64,000 bases of DNA from Fratercula arctica (Eukaryota > Chordata > Aves > Charadriiformes > Alcidae), in assembly GCA_947846985.1 (NCBI GenBank), contig CANTUZ010000025.1, positions 15,808,100-15,872,099 on the forward strand. The letters are read 5' to 3'. Each line of letters starts with the position of its first letter. Position 1 is the first letter of the stretch. A model generated the notes under the pieces. It made no database searches. It had not been told where the DNA came from and was given only the letters and a program-made list of their open reading frames with translations. Shown in pieces: positions 12,258 through 24,500 of this stretch. Both the position numbers and the translations under genes were made by a program.

Positions 12258-12959
12258 GTGGGGTGGATAGATAACTGGCTGAAAGAGAGAGCTCAGAGGG
12301 TCATGATTAGGGGCACAGAGTCTAGTTGGAGGTCCATGACAAGTGGTGTTCCCCAGGGCCCAGTCCTCTTCAATATATTCATCAATGACCTGGATGAAGG
12401 GATAGAGTGCACCCTCAGCAAGTTTGCTGATGACACAAAACTGGGAGGGGTGGCTGACACACCGGAAGGCTGTGCCGCCATACAGAGAGACCTAGACAGG
12501 CTGGAGAGTTGGGCAGAGAGGAACCTTATGAAATTCAATAAGGGCAAGTGTAGGGTGCTGCACCTGGGGAGGAACAACCCCATGCACCAGTACAGGTTGG
12601 GGGCTGACCTGCTGGAGAGCAGCTCTGCAGAGAGGGACCTGGGAGTCCTGGTGGACAAGAAGTTGACCATGAGGCAGCAATGTGCCCTTGTGGCCAAGAA
12701 GGCCAATGGCATCCTGGGGTCCATTAAAAAGAGTGTGGCCAGCAGGTCGAGGGAGGTCATCCTCCCCCTCTACTCTGCCCTGGTGAGGCCGCATCTGGAG
12801 TCCTGTGTCCAGTTCTGGGCTCCCCGGTTCAAGAAGGACAGGGAACTGCTGGAGAGGGTACAGCAAAGGGCTACAAAGATGATTAGGGGACTGGAACACC
12901 TCTCTTGTGAAGAAAGGTTGAGGATTTGGGTCTCTTCAGTCTGGAAAAAAGACGGCTGA
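12258..12959 (+). pseudogene. CR1 ORF2 RT fragment, first frame
   Basis: A 233-codon open stretch starting in the RT palm: '[14 protein letters not shown]', '[13 protein letters not shown]' (four residues shorter than the '[16 protein letters not shown]' of other copies, a small in-frame deletion) and 'FADDTKLGG', the catalytic Asp pair, then the thumb. Near nt 12925 a small indel shifts the frame, so this frame ends with unrelated residues at 12959. Product inactive. Confidence 0.9.
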
Positions 12960-13207
12960 GGGGGGATCTCATCAATGCTTATAAATACTTAAAGGGTGGG
13001 TGTCAGGAGGATGGGGAAAGTCTTTTTTCAGTGGTGCCTGGCAACAGGAGAAGAGGTAATGGGCACAAACTTGAACATAGGAAGTTCCATCTCAACACGA
13101 GGAGGGTGGCAGAGCACTGGAACAGGCTGCCCAGAGAGGTGGTGGAGTCTCCGTCTCAGGAGACATTCAAAACCTGCTTGGACGCATTCCTGTGCAACCT
13201 GCTCTAG
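12926..13207 (+). pseudogene. CR1 ORF2 C-terminal tail, second frame
   Basis: Continuation of the preceding ORF2 after a frameshift. It begins at '[13 protein letters not shown]' and ends with '[30 protein letters not shown]' (positions 13113-13204), the usual end of CR1 ORF2. A short deletion removes the 'KNFF' part seen in other copies just before 'VAEHWNRLP'. Followed directly by the CR1 3' untranslated end. Confidence 0.88.
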
Positions 13208-13779
13208 GTGACCCTGCTCTGTCAGGAGGGTTGGACTAGATGGTCTCCAGAGGTCCCTTCCAACCCCTACCATTCTGTGATTCTGTGAAATGCAAAGTTA
13301 ATTCATGCTTCTTTTATTATTCAATGAAAACTGTAGTTGCCCATGGTAGATCTGCAATAGCATTTCTCTTTCTCTGTCTTCCCTTTTGGCACTGTAAAAT
13401 CTTTGGGTCAGAGAAAGTGATTCCAAAGTATTTGCTAAGTCTCTGGTCTAAATTAACACTTCTGCTGGGAAAAAAAAAGAGCTTTCTGCCAAATATATAA
13501 CCATATTTTTGATTCATATCTTAAACATGCATTGTAGAAAACTGAACTTGATTTTAAGATTTTAAGACGTAGAACAAAAGGAGAGTCTATGACCTTTGGA
13601 AGAGGGGGCAGGTCTCTCGTGAAGACTATAAGGATATAGCGAAGCTATGCAGGGAGAAAATTAGGAGAGCCAAAGCACAGCTAGAGCTCAACCTAGCTAC
13701 AGATGTTAAGGATAACAAAAAATATTTCTATAAATTCATTAACAACAAAAGGAGGATTAGGGAAAATCTCCCTCCCTTA

Positions 13780-14826
13780 TTGGATGCAGAGGGAAACATA
13801 GTCACAAAGGATGAGGAAAAGGCTGAGGTGCTCAATGCCTACTTTGCCTCAGTCTTTAGCAGTGGAACTAGCTGTTCCCTGGGCACCCAGCCTCATGAGC
13901 TAGGAGACAGGGAGGGGAAACTGAACGAGGTCATCACAATTAAAGAGGAAGTGATCAGTGACCTGCTACACCGCTTGGATGCACACAAGTCTATGGGACC
14001 AGATGGGTTACATCCAAGAGTGCTGAAAGAGTTGTCAGACGTGCTCGCCAAGCCACTTTCCATTATCTACCTGAAGTCATGGCTAACTGGGGAGGTCCCA
14101 ATGGACTGGAGGGTAGCAAATGTAGCACCCATCTACAAAAAAGGCAGAAAGGAGGACCCGGGAAACTATAGACCTGTCAGTCTGACCTCAGTAGCAGGGA
14201 AGGTCATGGAGCAGATCATCTTGAGTGCCATTACAATTCATATAATGGACAAGCAGGGGATCAGGCCTAGTCAGCATGGGTTTACGAAAGGCAGGTCCTG
14301 CCTGACGAACCTGATCTCCTTCTATGACAAGATGACCCGATTATTGGATGAGGGAAAGGCTGTGGACATTGTCTACCTAGACTTTCGAAAAGCATTTGAC
14401 ACTGTCCCCCATAGAATTCTCATGGAAAAACTGGCGGCTCATGGCCTGGATGAGCATACGATCTGCTGGATCAAGCACTGGCTGGATGGGCGGTCCCAAA
14501 GAGTGGTGGTCAATGGAGTTAAATCCAGCTGGTGGCTGGTCACAAGTGGTGTCCCTCAGGGCTCAGTGTTGGGACCATTTCTGTTTAACATCTTTATTGA
14601 TGACCTTGATAAGGACATAGAGTGTATCATCAGTAAGTTTGCAGATGACACCAAGTTAAGCGGGAGTGTTGATCTACATGAGGACAGGGAGGCTCTACAG
14701 AGAGACTTGGATAGATTGGATCGATGGGCCAGTGCTAATGGAATGAGCTTCAACAAGGCCGAGTGCCGGGTCCTGCACTTGGGCCACAACAACCCTATGC
14801 ATCGCTACAGGCTTGGGGAAGTGTGA
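13780..14826 (+). pseudogene. CR1 ORF2 reverse transcriptase, first part
   Basis: 348 codons with a full set of RT motifs: '[13 protein letters not shown]', '[12 protein letters not shown]', '[12 protein letters not shown]', '[16 protein letters not shown]' and '[10 protein letters not shown]' with the catalytic Asp pair near nt 14645. The frame is interrupted by a TGA at 14824-14826, after which the same frame resumes. The listed start is an internal TTG; coding homology extends upstream to about 13640. No endonuclease. Confidence 0.9.
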
Positions 14827-14883
14827 CTGGAGAGCTGCCTGGCAGAAAAGGACCTGGGGGTTCTAATTGACAAGCGGCTGAAC

Positions 14884-15384
14884 ATGAGCCAGCAGTGTGC
14901 CCAGGTGGCCAAGAAAGCCAATGGCATCCTGGCTTGTATTAGAAATAGTGTGACCAGCAGAAGGAGGGAGGTGATTGTCCCCCTGTACTCAGCACTGGTG
15001 AGGCCACACCTTGAGTATTGTGTCCAGTTTTGGGCACCTCAATATGAGAGAGATATCGAGGTGCTGGAGCGAGTGCAGAGGAGGGCAACGAAGCTGGTGA
15101 AGGGCCTGGAGAATAAATCTTATGAGGAGCGACTGAAGGAGCTGGGGCTGTTTAGTTTGAGGAAGAGGAGGCTGAGGGGAGACCTCATCACTCTCTACAA
15201 CTACTTGAAAGGACATTGTAGAGAGGTTGGTGCTGGTTTCTTCTCACAGGTGATTAGCGATAGAACAAGAGGGAATGGCTTCAAGCTGCAGCAGGGTAGG
15301 TTTAGACTGGACATTAGGAAAAACTTCTTCACAGAAAGAGTGGTTAGACGCTGCCCAGGGAGGTGGTGGAGTCACCATCCCTGA
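14884..15384 (+). pseudogene. CR1 ORF2 thumb and C-terminal region
   Basis: Same frame as the preceding RT segment, separated only by the in-frame TGA at 14824-14826. It contains '[19 protein letters not shown]', '[14 protein letters not shown]' and '[13 protein letters not shown]'. A small deletion near 15345 shifts the last 'NRLPREVV' block out of frame, so this frame ends prematurely at 15384. Not functional. Confidence 0.88.
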
Positions 15385-15523
15385 ATGTGTTTAAGAGTCA
15401 TTTAGATGTGGTGTTAAGGGATATGGTGTAGGGGAGAACTTTGTAGAGTGGGGTTGATGGTTGGACTCGATGATCCCAAGGGTCTTTTCCAACCTAAATG
15501 ATTCTATGTTCTATGATTCTATG

Positions 15524-18500
15524 AAAGTTGACTCACAGTTAAAATAAACTGTATTGTAATTTTAGACTTACTTTGTCTAGTGGGATATATTGTGGTGTCT
15601 TTACTTCCTAAACTAAAATGTCCTCTGCCATCAGAATTTTTTCTTCTAATAGGTAATATTAAAGGGAAACAGACTTTTCCTACCCTTCCTTTGTAGGAAC
15701 TATACATGTAGAATCCCTAAATCCATTCCTAAAAAAAGAGTTTCAAGTCCCTAAGTAATTTTTTTAACTCTTCTAGATCCATCACTTTTTATTAGCATTC
15801 AGTTTGGAAACTGGGCAGTAAGAAAAAGCACTGTTTTGAAGTAACACCCTCAGTAACACCATATGGACAGGTTGATTTTTCCTCATTAAGCCTTCACTCT
15901 TGTAACTCACAATACTCTTGGTCCAAGGAATCACAGAGGGAATTTGAATTCCCTCTGAATTCTTCAGATGTAATGCTGCTGTTGTGTTTTGGATATATAG
16001 TCTTGCTTTCTTTCTGTTATAGTTGTGAGATTGCACTTGGGGAAGGGAGGGAAGGTGAATGCAGGACCTTCAGGAAGAAAGGAGTATTTGAAAGAGCAGA
16101 ATGTGGAGACAGGATGTTCCAAGGAGAACAGGGACATAAAAAGGAATGAAACATCATTTTGGACAAGCAGAAAGGGGGAGAGAAGACAAAAATGTTGAGT
16201 CATTGTCAAGCACTAAATCCAGGAGGGGGGCCTTGAAGTCAAGGGCAATGCCTTCCATTATATCAATACAATTAATGGCATCCTAATGTTCAGTTATTTG
16301 CATTAACAGCGAAGTTAATGCCAGCAGAGATCAATGCTGAGATTAGTGATGTCCAAATCAACATGCTTTTAAGCAAATTATTTCCACATTCTGGGTCCCT
16401 CCTCTAGTTAGTAGCATGAATCTTTTGTGGTGTCTGCAACTCCATCAGTAGATGTCTCTTAAGGGCTGCTGTCTCTTAAATATAGTCATCCTAACATTAG
16501 TAACACTTGCACAGTAAGCAGGAATATCAGGTCAATAGATCCACTCACTGTGTGTCCTGTACATCAGCAATGATGGCCAGAAGCAAAATCTTCCTTTTGC
16601 ATTATTTATTAATATTACCATTATTGTTGAGAATATTTTCATTTCCTTTTTCTGCTTTCCTGTCACACAATCTGATCTGCTTATTTCTTCTACCGAAATG
16701 ACACTGCTGTCTTGTAGCATCAAACCTAAATAAATAAATCACACAAAATCCCATGAGCAACCTCTATCATGTTGCAAAGGCAAAGCAATCAGGCAGTCAT
16801 GGTCAGTAGTAGCTCCTCAATATGATGACAACATGCTTCAGATGACAACACACCTCATGCCAACAGGAGGTCTGGGAGCTTAAGGCTTTAAGGAGCAACT
16901 CTGAAAAGATGCCTTTGGTGAGAAGCTGGTGAGAATAAAGCTAAATCTGGCTATCTTAAAGTATCCCAAGGACTTCTTAAGGAAAATATCCTTGACCCAA
17001 ATTGTTCTGCATCCAGCCCGCAGTGAAAATTATTACTTAGTCCTATGTACCTGGCTGGGTATTGATCCCCATTCAGTTATTCCTATATATTCTTCTCTGT
17101 CTTTGGGCCCTTTTATAGAACATAGAAATTCTCCAGATTTGCTTCTGCCCCTACAAACATTTGGACTTGAGAGACATCGAGTGCCTTTTGGCATTTTGAA
17201 CGTGCAATCACCAATGATGGTGCTTTCTACAGCTCAGTGGAGACCACACCCAGATTACTTGATGTACTCTGGGCTGGAAAGATATTGGCAAGGGCTGATC
17301 AAAGTAATTTTGACAACATTTTTCTACTGAAAAATCATGTTTGCAAAAAAATGCATCATTTTTCAGTAAGAAATCATCAAGGAGGTCTCCTAGATTCAGG
17401 CTTGAATTTATTTTGAAAATTAGTGACAGTGGGAGAGAAAGAACTCTGGAATAACAGGCTTTCAGGAAAGTATCCAAACAATTCCCTTTTTGCTGATCAG
17501 TCAGCTATTCTCTAGCATTTCCTTCTCTCTTTCTTTTTTAATCATTACAATAAATCTGTATACTTTGTGAACCAAATTTTCAGTTTACTAGCAACCCTGA
17601 AGTTAGAAAATTGGAGAGGATTCTTTAAGAAATACCTTCTTAAATACTGTTCTGTTGGAAGACATGAAAAGAAATTAATCTGAAGTGCAGATCATTGGGA
17701 AGATAGTTTTGCTGGGAATAACAGAATAAAGTTTCAGTAATATAGCAAAGATACCAAACAGATGTCCAGAGCCCTGTCCTTGCATATGAATGGAGCAGCA
17801 GTGATATCAGTACACTTTCTGATGTCTGGATAGGCAGGTGGACCGTGACATGTAATATTCTTGGGTATCAGGTAGTATTGAATAAGCATTTCACAAAGAA
17901 ATCTCTACTATAATTAAATACTGTGGCTTTGGCACCTTGAGGAACTGTATAACCTACTTGGATTCTAATTTCCGGAGACCCTGGTCACCTCCCTCACAAC
18001 ACAGCAAACTTTTCCCCCCTACACATGATATTTCATGATGCCAAGACATAGTGTCAGATAAACAGAGTGCTTTCTTGCAACCATTTTCTTTCCTGATAGC
18101 CCCACAGTCCTTGCTAGACTATTAAGGAAAGCCAGAGGAAGGTGAAGAGAAAGTCTTTGGGTTCTGGTTTAATTCAGAGCACCTGCTGTCTTCCTGCGTT
18201 CCAAAATTGTATAGCCTTGTTGGGAGCCAGGATGTAATAGCCTTGTATCTGATAAAAAGCAGCACTAAATGTGCTACAGCAAAGGTTTTCTGTACTATAA
18301 TAATTGTAGGTGCTGACTTGGTGCAATATATCTTTGCCAGTGTGTAGTGATAGAATAAATAGCTGATTTTAACTATGGGATCAGGATAAGCTCATGCAGT
18401 GATCAAGGGAAAGTATCCAGCTAAGTGTAGTCTGTCTTTGAAATGCTGTCCTTCCAGTCAGTCCTACCTGTGCTGGGGGGATGAGTGATGGACTCTGCAT

Positions 18501-21500
18501 TAGCATCCAGTGCTGCTCCTGCAACCCGGTGGGGCAGGCTCGCCATAGGGGTGCATTGTCAGGGCTGTATCTGCCCCCATGATGGCTCCTAGGCAAAGAG
18601 GAGGAGGCAGAGAGAAGGATGAGAAACCAAATATTCCAGGGAGCTGTTGGAGGGGAAACAAATCAAGGTCACAGTCTTTGCAATCTGGTCAGTCTTTGTT
18701 GGCCAGGACAAAATTAATGTGAGTCCAGACCAGCTTCTGGCAGGATTTCCCTCCCACAAAAGGGTGCCAGAATGGTTGGTCACTATGTTGACAGTTCTGC
18801 AGGGGCCAGGACTGAGTGGGGTCTGGTATCTAAGCTAAAATCAACCATTTTTTTCCTGCCCACACCTTGGATAGTTTATCTTACTCAGGTGGTTGTAGGA
18901 TATTTCACACAGTCATTTTCTTCCCTACTGTATTTTTTTTTCTGGAAATAAAATAAACAAAACCCCAGAGAAGAGCTCACATTGATACCATGCTTCAAGG
19001 GACAGCCATCAGGAAAAAATCAGGCTTTGCAAAGTGGTGTCAGGGAAGAGGCTCCCTTTTGGAGGGTCTGCTTGGGATATAACAGATGAAGGTTTTCCTT
19101 CGGGGCTCCAGAGTTTTATGTAACTCAATTTCTTACAAAAGTCTTAGGTACATTAACAGTAACTCCAGCAAGGGACCTTTGGAGCACGGGAAAGCATACA
19201 AGGGGAGAATCCTTGCTTCAGTTTGACTGTTACTGCAGCTAGGCAGAGTGAAACGAGGGCCAAGGAAGGTAAAGTCTTTTGCTCCCAGCCACATGCTGAC
19301 CCAGGATGAGTGTTCCCTCCCACCACTTCCAACGCCATGCTGCAGTTACTCTGCCCTTCTTTGCAGACTATTTTTCCTTCTTTTCTATGGGTTTGTCGGC
19401 TCTTGCTGCTTGTACTGTGAGTACGCTTTGCATAATTTATCTCTTTCCTAATGAGGAGATGAAGGCCTGGCTGCAGCTAATGGCACCAAATTAGCTCATC
19501 TGCAGTCTGAGCACTGGATCTCATTTACTAAATCTGCTCTTAGTGCGTGGGAGCTCCTGATAGCCTTTGAGGTACACACCTTGGAGATGTGGCTGGGTGG
19601 TCAAGAAAGTGTTCAAGAGGGAAGAGTCTTTAGTCAGCTGAGAGTTAGGTGTTTGAATTTTAAGTTGATTCCTCTGCTACAGTGAAGGCCTGAGTGAGTC
19701 TGCCTCAGGTGGAGTTAAAAAAAAACTACCCTCATCCAGGACTAGTAGACCTAGGGAGAAAAGGTCTGCTTGAACAGCAGATCTGGTAATCACTGTACAT
19801 GTCCTTTTCATGCACACAAGCAGTATGTTTCAGGCAAGCCAAGGAAACCAGTACTTTGCTAGAGCTTTAGTTGCTTTTAGTGACTTGTAAATGTGTTTCT
19901 CATGCAGCAAGGAAAAAGAGTAACCAAAAAAATCTCACTGAGGTGGAGTTTTGGAAATTTCACAGGGAAAAAAAACCAACAAAACAAACCAAACAAACAA
20001 AATGCCAAAAACCCTAAAATGCAACCAAATCCTTCCAAGAGAGCTTCCTCTGTAAGGCATCAAAGCCTATGGATGATTTTAGGGACATTTTAAAAGGTAG
20101 GAAATGGCTCCATGTCAGACTTGGACACTGTGGCTTTACCCAAGAAGTCAAAATTTTCATGAATTTGATTAATAGAATGCAGGAATCACAGGAATTTGCA
20201 GGGTATTTTAAATGTGGCTGTTGATCCTTGGATGTGAATGCCATCTTTACATACTGTCTGTGGGTTGAGGAATCTCAAATGAGATACAGTTTCATGTTCA
20301 TGCTGTGTGCATCAATCCGAAGTAAATTCAGGGGTATTCTGGTAGGGCTTTTTATGTAAGAACACATGTACTATCCTGTTGAGTTGGATTAAAGATTCAC
20401 AGAATAGTGTCCTGTCTAACTGTGGCAAGTGGCACACACTCAGGGAAAAAGGTATCAAAAAGGAAGTGTAGCCTGCCAGTGATGGCCCTTGCTCCCCAGG
20501 CAGTGGAGAGAAAGTGACATCTCAAGAAGATAGGACCCATCTTACCATCTTACCCTAAGATATGTAACTTTTTCAGGCAAAAAGCATCTCATACTTTAAT
20601 TGAAATCTCTTCATAACTGTTTTCTGAGAAAAGTGCTCAGATTCAAAGACTATTTTTGTATCCTTACTCATTCTTTTCTTCTGCACTCTAAGCAGGCACA
20701 ATTCTTTTGACTGTCTCATGGCTCGTGTTTTCTCAGCCTCTAACCCTCCCTCCTCTGAATTCACTGATTGATCCACATATTTCTTCAAGTACAGTGTCCA
20801 AATCTCTGTTTAGCTGAGGCTTTTTCAGTGCAAAAGGACTGTTCTCCACTTTTTGTCTCCCCTAGTTGAGTTCTAGCCACTTAAGAGGCATAATGAAAAG
20901 CAGTAATGCACTGCCCTGTGCTTAAAGACTGTGTCAGTGCCACTAGAGGATATTAAATATTTAATTGTTTGTTCTTTTTGTTTTTCTCATCATACTGTAT
21001 GATTTCAGCATGCTCCATAGCCTAACAGACCTTACTTTAGATAATAAAAACTAGTTAATGCAAGGCAGAAGACCTCTTGGATTGTTCCAGTGGTCTTTCC
21101 TGGCCTTAGATTTTTTGAATCTTTTAATGTATTTGCTTGCCTTTCTAATCCATGCATATGTGTCCACATATATGAAGCATGTTAATGTACACACCTGTAT
21201 ATTTATCCTTATACCAATTATTATACTTATGTGATTGTATTTACACATAAATCCATGTCTGTCTGGGTGTATGAAAAACATTAAAATCATCCAAGTGCTT
21301 TCCACTCCTAGGATGAGAAGCTGGGTTTTGACAGGCTGCTTCTGTCATGGGAGGTAAGGAGCAGACCTGAAGACAGAGCCCTGAAACTCTGATCTTTCTC
21401 TTTACCTGTGATGGCTGCAGGATGAGTGTAACAGCTCCTCAACACACCCAACACCTCCCTAGATGAGAGCAGGCAAGCTGAGGAGCAGAGCCATTTTGCT

Positions 21501-24500
21501 GCCCCTAGCAATGTGCTGCTCCAGGCAAGTGACTAGGCTTATGGCTAGAGCCATCCCTACATATACCTGCAAGTGTTTAGATATGAATTTCATCACACTG
21601 TATCAGTGAGAATAATCCTCCAGGACAATCATGTGCAGGAAAGCAGCAGTCCCAAAAGCAGCCTAAATAGGAAAATGGCAAGAGCCTGCTGCATACCAGC
21701 CATATGCTGAAAGCATCTCTAGCCCATGATGAGATCCATGAATCCCTGGACTTCATTTGCTTCCATGCCCCCTGTTCATATTCATGAATCCTGTGGCTTT
21801 CAGCATAGGTCTGGTTCTCCCTCATCTGTTCTCCTTTCCAAGGCTAGCTAACCACAGGTGTTCTGAATTCACAGATTTCTGTTTATTCATGAGCTTGAAA
21901 GAAAATGTTGGAAAACAAAAGCTGTTTCTGGCTCTGGATGGTCTCTCTGGTTGCTTGTGTTTTTTGGATTCCCTATCACCATCTCCACCCTGCTACTCCC
22001 CCCCTCCTCCCCTCTGTTGGGAGTAAAATCTCTAAATATTTAGACAAAAAATATACTGGAAATCAGCAACTGGGCACTTTCTGAATTTCACATGCTGATG
22101 CAGTTCTGTGTTAGCCAAAAATAGCAACAAAACCAACAACAACAAAAAGGAAAAGAAAATGTTTAATGTAAATCACTTGCCACTGATTCTTTTCCAAAGC
22201 AGTAGCTTTTACTCTATAGTGTAGTGCAGCTGGCTGCTGGTCCCCTGTGGAGATCTCTGACTAAGGTACCATTTAGAAACAATTTGGATGATCCATCATA
22301 TATATTTTTGGCAGATCTTTTCCCTCATTTCTTCTTTACTAAGGAATTATGACAGATGAGCTTCAGATACAGAGATCTGCTGCTGGTAATCATCTCCTAG
22401 AGGATTATTTGAAGCCTAGAACACCTATAGATGTCCTATTCATCCTTTGGATGTCTGTCACAAGCTCAGACAACCTGTAGCAGTCCTTTCTGTAAACTGA
22501 GCTCCTCTTCTGGGCTTCTGCAATATGGGTAAAATGCAGGCTCTGCTGAAATCAGTGGCAAAGCTCTGGCAACACTTTATGCCCAATGTCAAACCCTGCT
22601 CATCCACAGGATGATTATTAAATTATCCAGATCCACGTTACATGATTTGTTCTTCCATTCACCTGATCTTCGTGGATACTTTCTCCCCTTCAAACTTGAG
22701 AAACTGTATTACTAAGTGAGGTCAATATTAGGTTTCCTTAAAGTCCATGCATAGAAAGGATGCTTCAGGTGGCAATTCAGTCCCTTGACAATTTGACTCA
22801 TTCTCAAGAGGTGCCGTTATTTTTTCAGATGACTGCATAGACAACCTGAAAAAACTAACTTAAATGCCTGGCCCAATGAAAACTGGAATTAAATTAAAAT
22901 CCTTAAGGAAACATGAGGCTGTATCTAACACTCCCCATTTCGTCTCCAGCTGCCCATTGCTGTACTGTCTCTATCTGTATCTTCATAGCACTAAAGTAGA
23001 AAAACTGCTTATCTGAAGGAACACGTGTTGCTGACTTAGGAGCTGATGCTTTTCCCATTTGAGGAGATTTTCTTGTTCTGATTTCACTTTCAGGCTTGTG
23101 GGTTTACTGTGGGTCTCAGCAGCAATCTGATTTATTTTTTTTAGGCTCTTGATCATGCTTACAAGTGTTTTGGTGCCACTGGTTCACATCTCATACGTGA
23201 GGAACTGTTGTTCTACCTTAAGTAGTTTAGCATGGCTTTAAGAGGGAAGAAGAGTTTTGCAGTTAGGTCCCTGAGCTGAGTTTCAGGAAATCCAGCTCCA
23301 ATTCCTATCTTTTCCATAGACAAGATAGCTGTTATGACCTTCAGGAAGTCCCTTAATCTCATTGCTAGAATTCCTGTAACTTTCCATCCTTTCATCTCTG
23401 TTTACACTGTAAAGTGTTTAGGCAGCTTAAGCTTCCTGGTAGCACTAAAATACAAATCATAAATTATAATCAGGTCATCTATGTTCAATATTGCATTTAA
23501 ACAAAAGCATCTATGGTTTTTCAGCTGCTTTTCAACCACTGTTATCTTAGCCACTTCAGGCTGAAATGAGAGATCTTACTGAGTTGGATTCGACACACAT
23601 AAACTTTAGATGTCTGGAAGTCAGATGCTGAGGCTAATCTGGTCATCTAGAACCTGTCTGTAGTCAATGGAGAAAAAGGACCATCACAAAAGAAAGTTTA
23701 TCTATCTTCTATATCCTTGAGCTATGCCTAAGAACAAAAGAAATCTCTCTTTGGAAGTATGTGCTTCTCTTTATTTGATCATGGAAGGAGCTGTAACAAT
23801 TAGGTCAAACTAAATACTATACTGTTAAAGTTAGGATTGACTGAGATAAAATGAATCATATGCTAAATACATACACTTTTTAGTGTGTATACTGTCTACT
23901 ATTTATTTTTTATCCAATGCCACAAATAAGCATGATACTGCTGCTTTTTTGCTGATTCAGTAAGATGTATTTTTCTTATTGATCATCTTCTCTTTCCCAT
24001 ACAAGCACAGGACAGCATTGTTGGAAGTATCGTTTTTTTAAATGAGACTCTCTGAACAGGTGTTGTCATAACAGACCCTAAGATACAAAATGCAGCAGTA
24101 AAGATGTCATGTAAGGGTGAAACTGCCTGTGATTGTGCAGTCATGAAACATTTCTTCTCATTTGGAGCCTACCATACATTTCAGGTGTGGTGATAGCCCA
24201 AAATTTCTTTGTGCTAACTTTCCTATTAAATGAAAACGGCCCACTTGTACATCTCTGTTTCCCCCTCAAAGATATTTTTGTTGATGTTTTTGAAATTTTA
24301 AGGTTACATTGATCTTTTTGAAGGTTGAGAAATTAGCACCGCCATACCAAAGTCAATCTAAGGATATCTGCTATTTTTGCTTCATTTCACACATCATGTG
24401 GTGATTCTTGAAGGTGTAGTCTATGAAATATAGTGACATGATTATGCAAAGATTGAAGAACATGGTTTAGACAAAGATTCATCACCTAGAAGCTTGAATA

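Larger units (their letters stand above)
12215..13289 (+). mobile_element. CR1 LINE, 5'-truncated
   Basis: Homology begins inside the RT domain ('gaagcttaggaagtgtgggttagatgaatgg' region) and runs to a normal CR1 3' end: 'ggttggactagatgg', 'ggtcccttccaacccc' and the terminal 'attctgtgattctgtg'. It lies 283 bp upstream of, and in the same direction as, another CR1 (13572-15523) of a different subfamily, so the two are independent insertions. Confidence 0.93.
13572..15523 (+). mobile_element. CR1 LINE with most of RT, 5'-truncated
   Basis: Begins in the linker between endonuclease and RT (from about 13572; 'agagccaaagcacagctagagctcaacct' at 13666) and ends with a clean CR1 3' terminus: 'ggttggactcgatgatcccaag', 'ttttccaacctaaatg' and 'attctatgttctatgattctatg' at 15501-15523. 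It retains the complete RT domain but not the endonuclease. Different subfamily from copies A and B judging by residues such as '[19 protein letters not shown]'. Confidence 0.93.

Noticed and set aside
16929..17330. 133-codon open frame
   Set aside because: No known family and no splice or regulatory context; likely chance.
22530..22610. 'tgaaatcagtggcaaagctc' as an ancient amniote CR1/L3-like word
   Set aside because: A single short word match with no supporting neighbours.
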